A stretch of 64,000 bases of DNA, taken from contig JACCLO010000024.1 in the NCBI GenBank assembly GCA_029448655.1, positions 124,001 to 188,000 on the forward strand. Direction: 5' to 3'. Below, one piece after another: positions 10,201 through 21,293 of the stretch. The notes beneath the pieces were generated by a model, which was given only the letters and a program-made list of their open reading frames with translations, was not told the origin of the DNA and ran no database searches. This DNA comes from Wolfiporia cocos (taxonomy: Eukaryota > Basidiomycota > Agaricomycetes > Polyporales > Phaeolaceae). The translations under genes and the position numbers were made by a program. The first letter of the stretch is position 1. Each line of letters opens with the position of its first letter.

Positions 10201-11765
10201 CAGACAATATCTCGGCAAAGGAATTAGCAAACCTCCTGTACCTTCGGATTTATCCGAACCACGGGCTTCCGAAACAAATCATTTCGGACAGAGGACCGCA
10301 ATTCTCTTCTGAGCTATTCAAGGGATGGTGCGAGCAATTGGGAATTCAGAGGTCGATGACGACAGCCTACCACCCGCAAGCGGACGGCCAAACGGAGAGA
10401 ATTAACCAAATTCTAGAACAATACCTACGATGCTACATCGACGTTATCCAAAAAGATAACTGGGTGTTCTATCTCCCCACGGCAGAGTTTGCGTACAATA
10501 ACGCGGCTAGCGAGACGACCAAGAATAGTCCATTCTTTGTCGAACTAGGAAGGCATCCCAATGCAGGACCTACGGATTTGAAGCCGACGCAATATTCGGA
10601 TTTAAATCAATTTGCTTACGCCAGATGGTCAGCACAAGAACAAGCTAAGGCAGCTATGAAACTGGCTGCCGAACGCTGGTCTTGGTATTATGATCAACAC
10701 AAGCGCTCGGTACCGTTTAAAGTCGGCGACAAAGTACTCGTTGACGCCCGTAGCTGGCAAGACTCCGAAAGAAGTCTTAGTCCACGCTATTTGGGACCAT
10801 TTAAGATAATTGAACAATTATCTCCGGTCACCTTTAGGGTACATATGGACGAGCAATACAGGGCTTACCACCCAGTATTCCACGCTTCCAAGTTGGTCAT
10901 GTACAAGGACCCTGTGCATCAGAAAAAACCAGAGCCTCAACCAGAAATGGTCGACGGCGAGGAATTATGGGAAGTTGAGAAGATCATAGATCATCGTCTC
11001 CGCGCAGGAAGAGTTGAGTATAGAATCCGATGGAAGGGATTCGGTATCAATGACGACTCCTGGGTACGCGAAGCGGATCTCGACTCGGCATACGACATTT
11101 TGCAGGAATACAAGGCTTCACACCCTATTCCAATGCAGGATGTCCCCCTCAGGCGATCAGCTAGAAGGAAAGAAGCAGTTCATGTCTTCGACCCTGACAG
11201 CGACGACTGGGAAGCCGATGAATGCACGTGGCCAGACGACTGGCCACAGTATCGCGAAGAATTTGCGAAGGACCCTAAGCAGCGCATGATTAGACACCCC
11301 GACGGGGGATGGATGTCAGCGGACATTAACCAAAACGCAGACTTGAAAATCGTAGTCGGCGAAGGCGGCCGAATGCCGGAAAAAGGAACCAAGGACTCGG
11401 TTGGGTTTGACCTGTACACTGCAACAGGCGACGTTCTGCCAGCTCACGGGCAGACAGAATACAACACCAAACTGAAAATCCAGGTACCTTTCGGCACTTA
11501 CGGACGTATCGCCCCCCGCTCTAGTCTCGCACGCAAAGGCATAGACGTAATGGGTGGCGTTATCGACCACGATTATCAAGGCGAAGTAATCATCATTCTC
11601 CGGAATCACTCCGACATATCTATCGATATTCGGGCCGGCGATAAGATTGCCCAGCTAATCTGCGAAGTTGCAAAGGACCCGCATATTACGCTACACGGAA
11701 AATCTTACTTTGAAAAGATTAAATCCGAGCGCGGTACTGGTGGATTCGGCTCCACAGGAAAGTAA
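7227..11765 (+). CDS. pol: Pol of A1: protease, RT, RNase H, integrase, chromodomain, dUTPase
   Basis: A 1,512-codon frame with no stop. Aspartic protease LIDTGASISVI (about residue 137); RT with VVDYRKVND and YLDDILVF (about 514); RNase H with FRVEADSSDYATGAV (about 657); integrase HHCC zinc region (HHDH...CDTCQRMK, about 887-930) and DDE core (TIDFI about 957, SDRGPQF about 1020, GQTERIN about 1055); chromodomain LWEVEKIIDHR...WKGFGINDDSW (about 1245-1295); and a trimeric-type dUTPase at the C-terminus (about 1380-1512) with all five motifs: VGFDLYT, PRSSLARKG, GVIDHDYQGEV, GDKIAQLI, GTGGFGSTG. Chromodomains guide integration to marked chromatin; dUTPase removes dUTP that would enter the cDNA. 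Expression needs a +1 shift from gag or internal initiation at 7227. The shift site is not identified; the gag end CTG TGA is one candidate. Confidence 0.95.
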   Translation: MSEPSRFPSLQPHVSKTFCEEHTSPAAAGSVQRPEEAHLYEEASQRPLILWEDKAVVRHPVSHLGIFGNTAMDFARRTRTLATRAPPVQYFYPDPLALKFFTLYNVVHGNDSRDDNKSFSIEVELWVYGKKVNAMALIDTGASISVIDKKLVHEEKLVTQKLPSPLEIRNADGTSNTAGNINMAVKAYMVHEEHKSTEFLYVMDVQNADVILGYDWFLKHNPDFNWPEGTFTYRCTEKCKHGKRVSISEEEDEIEPRNIYQIINDFPIDFLGLEEPENPFVAWVNTLDEGTELLIDAIQSITEKSDDEFLTDADLQKWKSLVPEEYQEFGPTVFSQRASERMPERKPYDHAIDFPDDAILPPPSKAYKMSPQEANSLDQWIQEELRKGYIRHSKSPIASPVFFVPKKDGGARMVVDYRKVNDLTIKNRYPLPRIDELIDKLSQASIFTKLDLRWGYNNVRIKEGDEWKTAFITPNGLYEAVVMYFGFCNAPSTFQHMMNDILGDLIREGKVIVYLDDILVFGNDLLEHRRIVKQVLQILQDNDLFAKPEKCFFEQSSIEYLGMIISKGKVEMDPKKVAGVMDWPTPAKVKDVQAFVGFANYYRRFIKDFSKVVKPLTELSKKNTQWNWGPEQAEAFQTLKEAFTSAPILRIPDQESPFRVEADSSDYATGAVLSQYSSEDKLWHPVAFYSKSLSAPERNYEIYDKELLAIIRALEEWRHYLEGHPHKFEVWSDHLNLTYFKSAQRLTRRQARWSLYLTRFNFTMCHKPGKTMLTADPLSRRPDHEEGVELDNRDQILLKPEYFTVRALEASQQEIQSGDEDLLRQIRQALMDDQITKDYQELLKSGPKEFGKDLQEWNMEAGLLLRRGKVYVPKEPKELRTKILELHHDHVTAGHFGRWKTYELLSRNYWWPGMTTMVKQYVEGCDTCQRMKNRNQTPYGPLQPLPVPEAPWDTITIDFIVHLPPSGERKQFTAIMVVVDRLTKRAHFIPTSDNISAKELANLLYLRIYPNHGLPKQIISDRGPQFSSELFKGWCEQLGIQRSMTTAYHPQADGQTERINQILEQYLRCYIDVIQKDNWVFYLPTAEFAYNNAASETTKNSPFFVELGRHPNAGPTDLKPTQYSDLNQFAYARWSAQEQAKAAMKLAAERWSWYYDQHKRSVPFKVGDKVLVDARSWQDSERSLSPRYLGPFKIIEQLSPVTFRVHMDEQYRAYHPVFHASKLVMYKDPVHQKKPEPQPEMVDGEELWEVEKIIDHRLRAGRVEYRIRWKGFGINDDSWVREADLDSAYDILQEYKASHPIPMQDVPLRRSARRKEAVHVFDPDSDDWEADECTWPDDWPQYREEFAKDPKQRMIRHPDGGWMSADINQNADLKIVVGEGGRMPEKGTKDSVGFDLYTATGDVLPAHGQTEYNTKLKIQVPFGTYGRIAPRSSLARKGIDVMGGVIDHDYQGEVIIILRNHSDISIDIRAGDKIAQLICEVAKDPHITLHGKSYFEKIKSERGTGGFGSTGK

Positions 11766-11804
11766 TCGTTCCATTAGGGACAATGAAACCTGAAGAGGGG
11801 GTAA
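11766..11804 (+). promoter_or_regulatory. Polypurine tract of A1
   Basis: The purine-rich run gaagagggggtaa (11792-11804) directly precedes the 3' LTR and should prime plus-strand DNA. A2 has the near-equal run ggagggggtaa at the same place. Confidence 0.85.
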
Positions 11805-12464
11805 TGTCACAGATTTGGGACATGCCACTATTTTTCCCGTATTTTTACCTATTTATCTGGTATTTCTACGACCTTGTAGACATTTACGCTGCTAAGCGCC
11901 CGTCTACACGTACACGCAACCAAACAACACGTACATAACACGTTTGTACGCGTCAATGACTCAGCGGACTAACCTCCGGAGTCACGCGCCTTACTCATAT
12001 CCCGGTACCGGGCTATGTCAGTACAATTGGATAAGCGGCCCGCTCGTTATCACATGCCAATGACCTTACGATTACTCATATCCCGATACCGGAATATAAG
12101 AATCACATGCATGGCTTACTAACGTAGCTACAGCCACTTCCACAACATGGACCTACGGTCCAAACAAACGATCTTACTGGTGCGGCCATTACCGGCGCAC
12201 ATGGTCTATTGTAGTTTACGACTTAACCATATTAGTTATGTCTGCGCACAGACCACCTTCATGTTTGGCTCCCTTACCGGTAACCAAACAAAGCATGTAT
12301 ATAAGTAGGGCTATCACTGCGGATAAGCCTTAGATTTGTTCTCTGCATTCGCACAGTTACACAACATCTCTGCTTGCGCCCACTAGCCTCCTCACCAACC
12401 TCCAGCAACTCCTTCAAGTCGCTTATAAGGTTATAGTGTGAGTCCCACAGTCTAGTCTGTGTCA
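11805..12464 (+). repeat. 3' LTR of A1 (660 bp)
   Basis: By eye the same as 2537-3196 throughout, including the shadow ORF over its right end. Followed by TSD CTTTT at 12465-12469. Confidence 0.95.
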
Positions 12465-13205
12465 CTTTTCAGGTGCGTCCCTAGTTTTGAGTCTCCGGGG
12501 GCTTTCTAATCCGGTTCCCGCTCATCGAGCTTTCGGCGGGGGATCGAGGCGTGCTGGGCCATAGGCTGAGGGGTACTGCTTCCCTCTGTGGTTCTACCTC
12601 TCACGTATCAGGTGAGGCCCATTCTTATCTACCGTAGCACCGGCTGAGGGCGAAGGGTCGTCGTGGGGGCTTAGGGTAATTGCCCATTCTACGACGAGGA
12701 TATCCCGTCATCATCCTGCTATGCGAGACTGTGGTGGTGAGGTGGACGTCGGAGGTGCGTCCATGTTCCTCCATCACCGGGTGGACCATTTACTTCGCTG
12801 GTCCAGGGTGCAGTCGTCAAGGCGACCGCGGTACGACTTACCCTCAGGACGTTGGATGGGGACGACGCGACATAGGGGCCTTGGGCTGGTTTCCCGAGTC
12901 GCGCCGACCTTCTATCCTAATCCCTAGGTGCGTTTTCTTTCGCTCCTCAGAGGTTCGGCTCCTGGCGCGGACCAACGTTGCTGGGGACTGGCGAGTTCAT
13001 GCCGCCTGCGTTTGATTCTGCAGGTGTCCCGCTCGTCAGGGTGCGCGTTGCCAGGATGACGGTTCTATGGGGGCTGGTGAGTTCATGCCGCCTGCGCTTG
13101 TTGCAGGTGCCCCGCTCCGTCGTAGACCCTACAGAGTGGAAAACCCGGGCGGCGACGCGTGTGTGCCAACGACGCATCGAGGCCGGTAAAATAGAACTAG
13201 AAATA
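12465..13205 (-). other. Leader of element B with self-priming site
   Basis: The 5' internal part of B in sense. Plus-strand agaactagaaa at 13193-13203, 2 nt from the LTR, is the exact reverse complement of tttctagttct at 13402-13412 in the B LTR: a self-priming site. Two degenerate direct repeats of about 45 bp share GAGTTCATGCCGCCTGCG (near 12990 and 13078). ORFs in either strand are short (111 codons or fewer) and unrecognised, so the region looks non-coding. Confidence 0.7.
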
Positions 13206-13722
13206 TGACACAGAACATACCGCCCTTCCCCCCCCTATCTCCAGTGTTCAGGCGCAGCCCCAAGGTGTGTCGGTTCTAGGCGTACGCGCATAGAGGTAGA
13301 GGATCTCCCAGACTAGCATGACTTAGTGAAGGTAGTCGCGCAGCACACAGGGAGTTCCATGGGTGACAGTCCTGCCCCTCATCAGGGAGGACGTCGAGAG
13401 ATTTCTAGTTCTGGGGAGTAAGCCCCAGAACGCATAGGCTTATATACATGAGTAGACGCGCTACCTACTGTTCTACACTACCGGCCCTAAAGGCGTGGTC
13501 CGTGCGTGTAAGTACTTCTACGCTACCCACGATCATATGACATAATTAGGTAAGTAATAGCACGGGACCAGGGCGCTAGTCTACTACCTGCATGTGACCT
13601 AAAGTCACGTGATCTGTCTGCCTCCATTCCAAGCGCTGGCACGCGCGTCTAGGAGGTGGCGTCGGGCGCTAGGTTCTACCGTAGGGCGCACAAATCAGCT
13701 AATAAGGCCAAAATTTGTGACA
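13206..13722 (-). repeat. 5' LTR of element B (517 bp)
   Basis: In sense (minus): TATA box at about 13446-13440, a perfect 9-bp inverted repeat (13408-13416 and 13423-13431, sense loop CTTACT), then the self-primer starting at 13412 inside the 3' arm. Right flank ACGCC is the TSD. Confidence 0.92.
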
Positions 13723-15670
13723 ACGCCGCCGTACAACGAAGTGCAGCAATCTCCCACGACAAGGTGAACACCCTCGGACGGATGGTGTACGCCCGCCTGG
13801 AGCGAATCCATGCCAGAATCGACTCCCTGGTTGGGCAATCCAGGGCAATCGAACAGATGGCCCAAGACGAGCTACGTGAAGCGGTCAATTCGGTTCGCAA
13901 CAAAGTTCTGTCCACTTTGGTGGACCTTGGCAAGGAACTCCGGCAGGAGTACACCGCCAGGCTCTCCGCAATGAAGAAAGAACTCCGGAAGGACTACCGG
14001 TCTCGGCTCGACGACCTCGAGGATGCGTTCGCCGAGCGCATGGAGAAAGTTGAGGAAGAACTTCGGAGGAGTCGTAAGAATCCCTCCGTTCCCAACCCTC
14101 CCAGTGTCCGCACGCCCACGGAAGAACCCGCACCGGCCCCCAACACTGCTCGAACCCGTGCAGCCGAGGCCGCTGTCGCCGCACAAGCCGCAGCTGCCGC
14201 TGCAGCAGCCGTCGCCCCGCAGATTCCAGGTCTGCCTCAAAACCTGAAAATTCCCCCTCCCCCCGAATTCTCTGGGTAATCTGGAAAGGTGACTGCACAG
14301 GAATGGGTGGAGAAGATGGGCCTGTACTTCGGTACACTCAGGGTCTACGATGACCATGACCGTATCACCACGGCCCTCTTCCGCGTCACAGGGGACGCAT
14401 ACAAGTTTTTCTCGCCTCTCATCAAGAAGGCAGGAAACGGTGAACCTCTCGGCACCTGGGAGGACTTCACCAAATCCGTAATGGTGCAATATGGGAAGAT
14501 GACGGATAAGGAGATCGCGAAGAAGGAAATTCGCGGCTACTACGGCACCAAAGGAAAGGAACTGGCAGAATCGAACTATTTCAATTACTGCGAATGGTTC
14601 CGAACCCTCAACCGACTCTCCGAGACCGCCAATGAGTGACGCAGAATTGCGCCATGGTAATATATTCCCTCCCTTCGTCTCGAACTCAGCATTCTACGTT
14701 CCCAGTCACCTGACTTGTTAGAGAACAGCGCGCGGTTCCACTACGCTACCTGGTATGTAGGTCACATGTGTAGTATTATGTAAGGCGTTACTGGTCTGCT
14801 ATTAGGCGCGTGCGCACAGGCCACGCTGCTTTAGGGCAAGACAGCTAGCCAGTAGTTACAGCGTCTGTCAATGTATATATACTGCGCCAGTCTGAGGCTT
14901 ACTCCTCAGACTGATCAATCTATCATGGGTCGCTAAGACCTACTCTACCACCTTGCCTCACTGCGCCTAGAGACTCTCTTACTGCGTCGCCCATCAAGCC
15001 CTTCGATCTGGCGTTGGGTACTAGGGACTAACGTCGTTGGACGTTGAGTAGTAGGGCGTTGAGGGGTATGGTCACAAGGTATTGTGACAATGAGACTCTG
15101 GTGTGGGAATTCACCGAGACTCTCCCAGAAAAGGTGAAGGACACCTTAAACGTCCTCGGCAAGACCCCGTTCTTCAAGGCCCCGACTGACATCGAACCTC
15201 TGATCGACTTCGCCCTGGAAATGTACCAAACGTCATATCCGGACAAGATCAAGGGCTCGATCTTTGAGAAGGCCGGCAAGAAGGACTCGGCCCCTGCCGA
15301 AAAGAAGGAAACGTCCTCCGCTTCTGCGAAGAAGTCGGAGAAAAAGAAGGACAAGGGAAAGGTGCCTGCCAAGAAGCCCGCCGCCACACCAAACCCTAAC
15401 GCCCTCTGCACATACCCGCTGCTCAGCGGTACGAACAACAACAGGCGAAGGATGCGGCGGCTTCTGACAAGAAGTCCGCTGCTCCTTCGGGTAGTGGAAA
15501 GGGACAGGCTTCTGGCAAGAAGCCGTACTCGGCGCCCCCCGCGGATGGCAAGACGTATCGTGCCCGAACGATCTGGGAAGAAGTGACAGCTGACTCAAGC
15601 TCAGCAGGACCCTCGGCCCCCGCCACCACCGTCGCCAATGTCCATCTCAGTTCCCCTCGCCCCCACCACG
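13723..15670 (+). pseudogene. gag: gag of A2, middle and C-terminal parts (broken)
   Basis: Continues from 1713 after element B. Coiled-coil, Ala-rich linker and capsid domain closely match A1. Breaks seen: a TAA in place of TCA just before the capsid core (about 14277), solo LTR D at 14637-15089, a deletion of about 67 bp at about 15415 that removes all four zinc-knuckle ligands and shifts frame, and a smaller deletion near 15640. No functional Gag can be made. Confidence 0.88.
14637..15089 (+). repeat. Solo LTR D (453 bp)
   Basis: Runs TGACGCAGAATTG to TATTGTGACA, with TSD ATGAG (14632-14636 and 15090-15094). Plus orientation is set by TATATATA near 14872 followed by a perfect 10-bp inverted repeat (14888-14897 and 14904-14913) with loop CTTACT. 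It interrupts A2 gag. Confidence 0.88.
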
Positions 15671-18109
15671 CGTCTCGAAGACTTCTTGTGAAGAATGTAC
15701 CAGCCCCGCAGCGGCTGGGAGCATACAGCTCCCTGAAGAAGAGCACCCCTACGACGGGGCTTCACAAGGACCCCTTATCTTGTGGGAAGATAAGGCGGTC
15801 ATACGTCACTCGGTATCCCATATCGGAATATTCAGAAACTCGGCAATGGACTTTGCCCGGAGGACAAGGACACTAGCTACACGTGCCCCTCCTGTACAAT
15901 ACTTTTATCCTGACCCGCTCGCGTTGAAATTTTTCACTTTGTATAATGTACATGGAAACGATTCTCGAGACGACAATAAATCGTTCTCTATCGAAGTGGA
16001 ACTGTGGGTATACGGAAAGAAAGTAAACGCCATGGCATTAATCGACACCGGTGCATCAATAAGCGTCATAGATAAGAAACTCGTACACGAGGAGAAGTTA
16101 GTCACTCAGAAACTACCTTCCCCCCTCGAGATTCGCAACGCCGACGGTACCTCTAATACCGCCGGTAATATCAATATGGCAGTAAAAGCTTATATGGTGC
16201 ACGAGGAACACAAGTCCACCGAATTCTTGTACGTAATGGACGTACAGAATGCGGATGTGATCCTCGGATATGACTGGTTCCTGAAACACAACCCGGACTT
16301 CAATTGGCCGGAAGGAACCTTCACATATCGGTGCACGGAAAAATGCAAACATGGCAAACAGGTTTCAATTTCTGAGGAAGAAGACGAAATCGAACCCCGC
16401 AACATCTATCAGATCATCAACGACTTTCCAATAGATTTTCTCGGCTTAGAGGAGCCTGAGAATCCCTTTGTCGCTTGGGTGAACACCCTTGACGAAGGAA
16501 CGGAACTCCTTATCGACGCCATTCAGTCGATAACGGAGAAATCGGATGATGAATTCCTGACAGATGCGGATCTCCAGAAATGGAAATCCTTGGTTCCGGA
16601 GGAATACCAGGAGTTTGGTCCCACGGTATTTTCTCAACGCGCATCCGAAAGGATGCCCGAGCGGAAACCATACGACCACGCCATCGACTTCCCCGATGAC
16701 GCGGTACTACCGCCCCCGAGTAAAGCATACAAGATGTCTCCTCAGGAGGCGAACTCGCTAGATCAGTGGATTCAAGAAGAGTTACGGAAGGGCTACATCC
16801 GACACTCGAAATCCCCGATCGCGAGTCCAGTCTTCTTCGTCCCTAAAAAAGACGGCGGAGCCCGAATGGTAGTCGATTACCGAAAGGTGAACGACTTGAC
16901 CATTAAAAACAGGTACCCTCTCCCACACATAGACGAGCTTATCGATAAGCTTAGCCAGGCTTCGATATTTACGAAGCTCGACTTGCGTTGGGGTTACAAC
17001 AACGTAAGAATCAAGGAGGGAGATGAATGGAAGACCGCATTCATTACGTCTAACGGCCTTTACAAAGCTGTAGTCATAGTCATGTACTTCGGTTTTTGTA
17101 ATGCACCCAGCACGTTCCAACACATGATGAACGATATCCTAGGGGACCTTATCAGAGAAGGAAAGGTCATTGTCTACCTAGACGACATCCTTGTGTTCGG
17201 AAACGACCTGTTGGAACACCGTCGTATCGTCAAGCAAGTATTACAAATCTTGCAAGACAACGACTTGTTCGCGAAGCCTGAAAAGTGCTTCTTCGAACAA
17301 AGCAGTATTGAATACCTGGGAATGATTATTTCCAAAGGGAAAGTCGAAATGGACCCTAAGAAGGTAGCCGGCGTAATGGACTGGCCTACACCTGCCAAGG
17401 TGAAGGACGTCCAGGCCTTTGTTGGCTTCACCAACTACTACCGTCGGTTCATTAAAGATTTCTCCAAAGTGGTTAAGCCGTTAACCGAACTGTCCAAGAA
17501 AAACACGCAGTGGAACTGGGGACCCGAACAAGCGGAAGCCTTCCAAACTCTCAAGGAAGCTTTCACATCGGCTCCAATACTCCGGATCCCAGATCAGGAG
17601 TCCCCGTTCCGCGTGGAAGCGGATTCTTCCGACTACGCAACTGGTGCAGTGCTATCACAATACTCTTCGGAGGATAAGGTAGGGGACGCTAGGAATGGGC
17701 ACCCTTACGTAAGCCATCCGCCACCATTCACGGTGCTCCAAATTGCCACATCAAAAATGCAAGTTCCGAGCATCTATTCAATAGGAAAGGTTCATCTGTA
17801 TGTCTGCTTTCATTCCTATTGACTCGTTTTTGACAAAACCAACGACAGCTTGAGATATTAGCGATTCAATGAATTTCTATCTAACATCATTTGTAATGCT
17901 GTACAAGTGATTTGGCGCAATATACATCTGGCACCCCGGGAATTTTGGCCGCTTACATAAGCATCACGTGACTAGATCTATCTGTTATCTGTCTTGCACA
18001 TGACCTTATCAGTGACTGATAGCGACGCTACACGTGACCGGCGCCACAATCAGAGATTGGCCGCTGTGTCAAAGCAACGAAAATTGTAGCCTGTATTTGC
18101 TGCGTTATA

Positions 18110-21100
18110 ATGGGAAAACACTCAGCGAAGCACTCTGCACACATAGCGAACCTACGTCAAGCTAGATCTCGTCTAAATACAGCATGTCCAACCGCCAACC
18201 TTGCTGATGACACTGCCAGCCTGGGAAGCCAACTTCAAGAAGGTCCCACGGCACTGCTTCGAGAACCTGTAATACCACCCGAGATGGCCGAAGAAGACGA
18301 CGATGATGGGCCCATACATATCAAAGCTGTTTTGTCTGCACCAGGGGGTCATGGACCGATGGACACAGAAGGATCAAGCTCAGAAATGAACGAGGACGAT
18401 TCGGAGGAGGAATCAGAGCACGAACCTGAAGCAGCCCTCAGTCGCTTCGCATCCCTCCTACAACAGGCACACAATGCTGCATTAGCCAGAGAGAAAGCGA
18501 AGAGAGAGGATAACCACCGCCCAAGACATTATACATGCAATTCTGTCTGGACGAAGCGGCGACATGCCGCCAGGCAGAGAGAGCTAGAGAAGCAAGGCTA
18601 TTGAAGCATTGCACATTTCTTCAGCTCATCATCGCAGAAGCTGAATGATAGCCCAAGCACAATGGTCAGTCAGTGTTCTTGATTACGAAAAATTGCTGAC
18701 TCACCTGCACAGAGTGACGAAGTTTCAACCGACAATGAGAACGAGAGCCCAGATGTTGCACTGCCCCCTATTGATAATGCGTTTATGGCTACTATGCCAC
18801 CGCCCGAGACTATGATGCCAGTGATCACTGATAGAGAGAATCACTCAAAAGATAACGCACCTCACTGTGCGGACATCCCTGCAGCAACGCACCGTATCGA
18901 TGAACTTCTTCAGAATCTGCATGACATGCAGCCGGAGGGTGCAGCTGATCACAAATTGAATAATATGTCATATAAGGATTTTCCGACACTGCAGGTGGCA
19001 TTAATGAAGCTTACGGCAAAGTCGAAGGACAAGGATCTTGATGTCGTATTTTGTGCACAGATTACAGCCATGGTGGGGACCTTGAATCTCTACCTTGACC
19101 CGGACTTGTCATATCGCTGGCGTGAAGCATCTGTCCTAGCTGCGAAATTGTTCGGACGCAGTGTCAAGTATGCACGTACGCTGCGGATGTGGATGCACAA
19201 GTTCCTTGATTCTGGGAAATTCCCATTGCACCGCTATCAGCGCCCCCGTGCTTCCATTCTCGATGACGAAGACCTCTCACAAGCTATCCAATCCCACCTG
19301 ATGGAGGTTGCGAAACGAGGATATTTTTGTGCCCAAGATATTGTGGATTTCGTGTCAACCCCTGAAATGCAAGATAAGCTCAGCGGCAAAACGACGATTT
19401 CGGTACGCACTGCTCGACGATGGCTACACAGCCTTGATTGGTGGTATTCTAGAATGGCGAAGGGAATGTACATTGATGGTCATGAGCGGCCCGACGTTGT
19501 GGAGTACCGATGCAAGTTCGTGGAGCGATGGAAGGAGTATGAGAAGCGTACGGTGACCTACGACAATGATGGGAATGTACTTTGTATTCCCAAGGGCTTT
19601 CCAGTACCCAATGGTCGCCCTTTTCGGCTTATACTTGTCACGCATGACGAGTCGACTTTCTATGCCAATGATCGACGCAAGACCAAGTGGCATCACTCGT
19701 CCGAGGGTCCCAAACCTGTCAAGAAGGGAGAGGGAGCATCTATTATGGTTTCAGAGTTTCTATCTCCGGAATGGGGACGGCTAACTCATGACGGCGAGTA
19801 AGTCTCAATTGGAGCATGTCCAAGCTCAATATGTACTTATATGCTTCTTAGGGATGCTAGAGTGATCTTTCACGCTGGAAAGAATCATGATGGCTATTTC
19901 AATGCAAATGACCTTTTGCGGCAGGTTGAGAATGCGATCGACATCTTCGAAGAGAAGACAAAGGGCTTTGCTGTTGGGCTTTGGATGTTCGATAATGCTC
20001 CAAGTCACCAGAAACGTGCACCCAATGCCCTTTCTGCCCGGTACATGCCAAAATTCCCATCTCCAACATGGTGCCCCCAGGATGGTGTCAAGATGCGAGC
20101 TGGCCGCCTACCTAATGGTGAGATACAGGATTTCTATTTCCCCGATGACCATCCAGAAATGCCTGGGTGGTTCAAGGGTATGGAGATTATCATACAGGAG
20201 CGTGGCTTGTGGCCTTCAAGGGATCTCAATGCTCAATGCTCAGGCTTCAAGTGTGAGCCTGAGCACACTGATTGTTGCTGCCGCCGGCTACTCTTCACAC
20301 AGGATGATTTCACAAATCAGAAGTCACAGCTTGAGGAGTATATTGAGTCCCTTGGCCATATCTGCGACTGCTGTCTGTTACGGTTATTTTGATTTTTCGA
20401 ATATCGACAGAACTCACCACTGGGCAAATACGATACAGGGACTTATTGCGCAACCAAACCCCCTGGCTACTCGTGATCTTACTGGGCGCATCCCCAGTTG
20501 TACTAGTCTATAGGGCTTGTTTCGTCTTTGGCAGATCCAACCCTGCCACCGTTTCATGTTTATCGTTTATTAGCTGATAGATGGCGTTCAACCGCCATCA
20601 TTCCTATCTATCGTCTCAGATATATCACTCCATACGTATCAAACGTTTGGGACTATAGCGCAGATAGTACCGGTGGCATCTGGGACAGACTTGACCCCTG
20701 AAACCTAGCGTAGTATAAAAGCTCATGTACTTACCGTCGAGGCTCTTCAGCTCGACCTTGTTGTACAAACAAGAAGTCTTATACTCGTTCTCAAACGTAG
20801 GAAACTACGCTCAGTATTTCTCACTCGAGCAACCGAACGACTAACGGCGACGTGCCTACGTGCAGAAGAACGATCTATATTCGCGACTCGAATATATGAA
20901 CGGGTATTCGACCCGTAACACTGTCCAAAGTACCATCCTGAGCTCAATTTTATTGAGCAATATTGGAGAGCTTCAAAATATCACTATCGCATTAGTCCAA
21001 GAACTGCAGACCTCAAGCAGATGGAAGAGAACATAATAGCCTGCCTTGAAAAGCCCTTACTTGTTCAGATCCACCGGTGAGTTGCCAAACTGAGTCTACT

Positions 21101-21293
21101 TGGATTAATTTGCTGAATTCCTGACTGTTGTAGATATGCCAATCGTGCAGCACGCTTTATATCTGCATATTCACAGGGGTTGGATGGAGCAGAAGCCTCA
21201 TGGGCCAATCGGAAGTACCACGGGCACCGTGTACTTCCAGCATCGATAGCACAGGAGCTGAAAGCTGAATTCCACAGTAAATATGGCACATAA
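18110..21293 (+). pseudogene. Tc1/mariner-like transposase gene, multi-exon, broken
   Basis: Exon 1 starts at ATG 18110 with a basic and then acidic N-terminus and meets TGA at 18602, after which the frame stays open to a GT-AG intron at about 18663-18711. The next exon (to about 19798) holds a helix-turn-helix-like region (RTLRMWMHKFLDSGKF) and the first catalytic Asp (HDESTFYANDRR). A second intron of about 53 bp follows (19799-19851); the next part has FDNAPSHQK, a Cys cluster and LLFTQDDF. LTR E1 cuts the gene at 20376. After it comes the third catalytic residue (HPELNFIEQYW), another intron (about 21076-21132) and a stop at 21291. The TGA may derive from CGA or TGG. Confidence 0.8.
20376..20920 (+). 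repeat. Solo LTR E1 (545 bp)
   Basis: TGTTACGGTTATTT to GACCCGTAACA, TSD CTGTC (20371-20375 and 20921-20925). Same family as E2 and the 5' LTR of E3, but shorter through loss of a block near the 3' end. It splits the transposase just before its last catalytic residue. Confidence 0.92.

Larger units (their letters stand above)
2537..12464 (+). mobile_element. Intact Ty3/Gypsy chromodomain element A1 (9,928 bp) with ORF1, gag, pol and dUTPase
   Basis: A complete LTR retrotransposon with TSD CTTTT (2532-2536 and 12465-12469), LTRs both 660 bp with no difference I could see, a self-priming site, a leader of about 1 kb, ORF1, gag and an uninterrupted 1,512-codon pol frame. All catalytic motifs are present. 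Identical LTRs and open frames mean a very recent insertion, and the element may still be able to move. It sits in the internal region of B, in opposite orientation to B. Confidence 0.95.
1714..13722 (-). mobile_element. Non-autonomous LTR element B, carrying nested element A1
   Basis: Bounded by 5-bp TSDs ACGCC (1709-1713 and 13723-13727). LTRs are 516 bp (1714-2229, 3' in sense) and 517 bp (13206-13722, 5' in sense) and differ at only a few positions by eye, so the insertion is young. Orientation follows from the self-priming site beside the right LTR and a polypurine tract (sense aaggagagggtaa) beside the left LTR. Without A1 and its TSD the internal part is about 1.04 kb and has no gag or pol, so B must depend on proteins of another element. 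Its sense LTR start (TGTCACAAATTTTGG) resembles that of family A (TGTCACAGATTTGGG). Confidence 0.9.
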
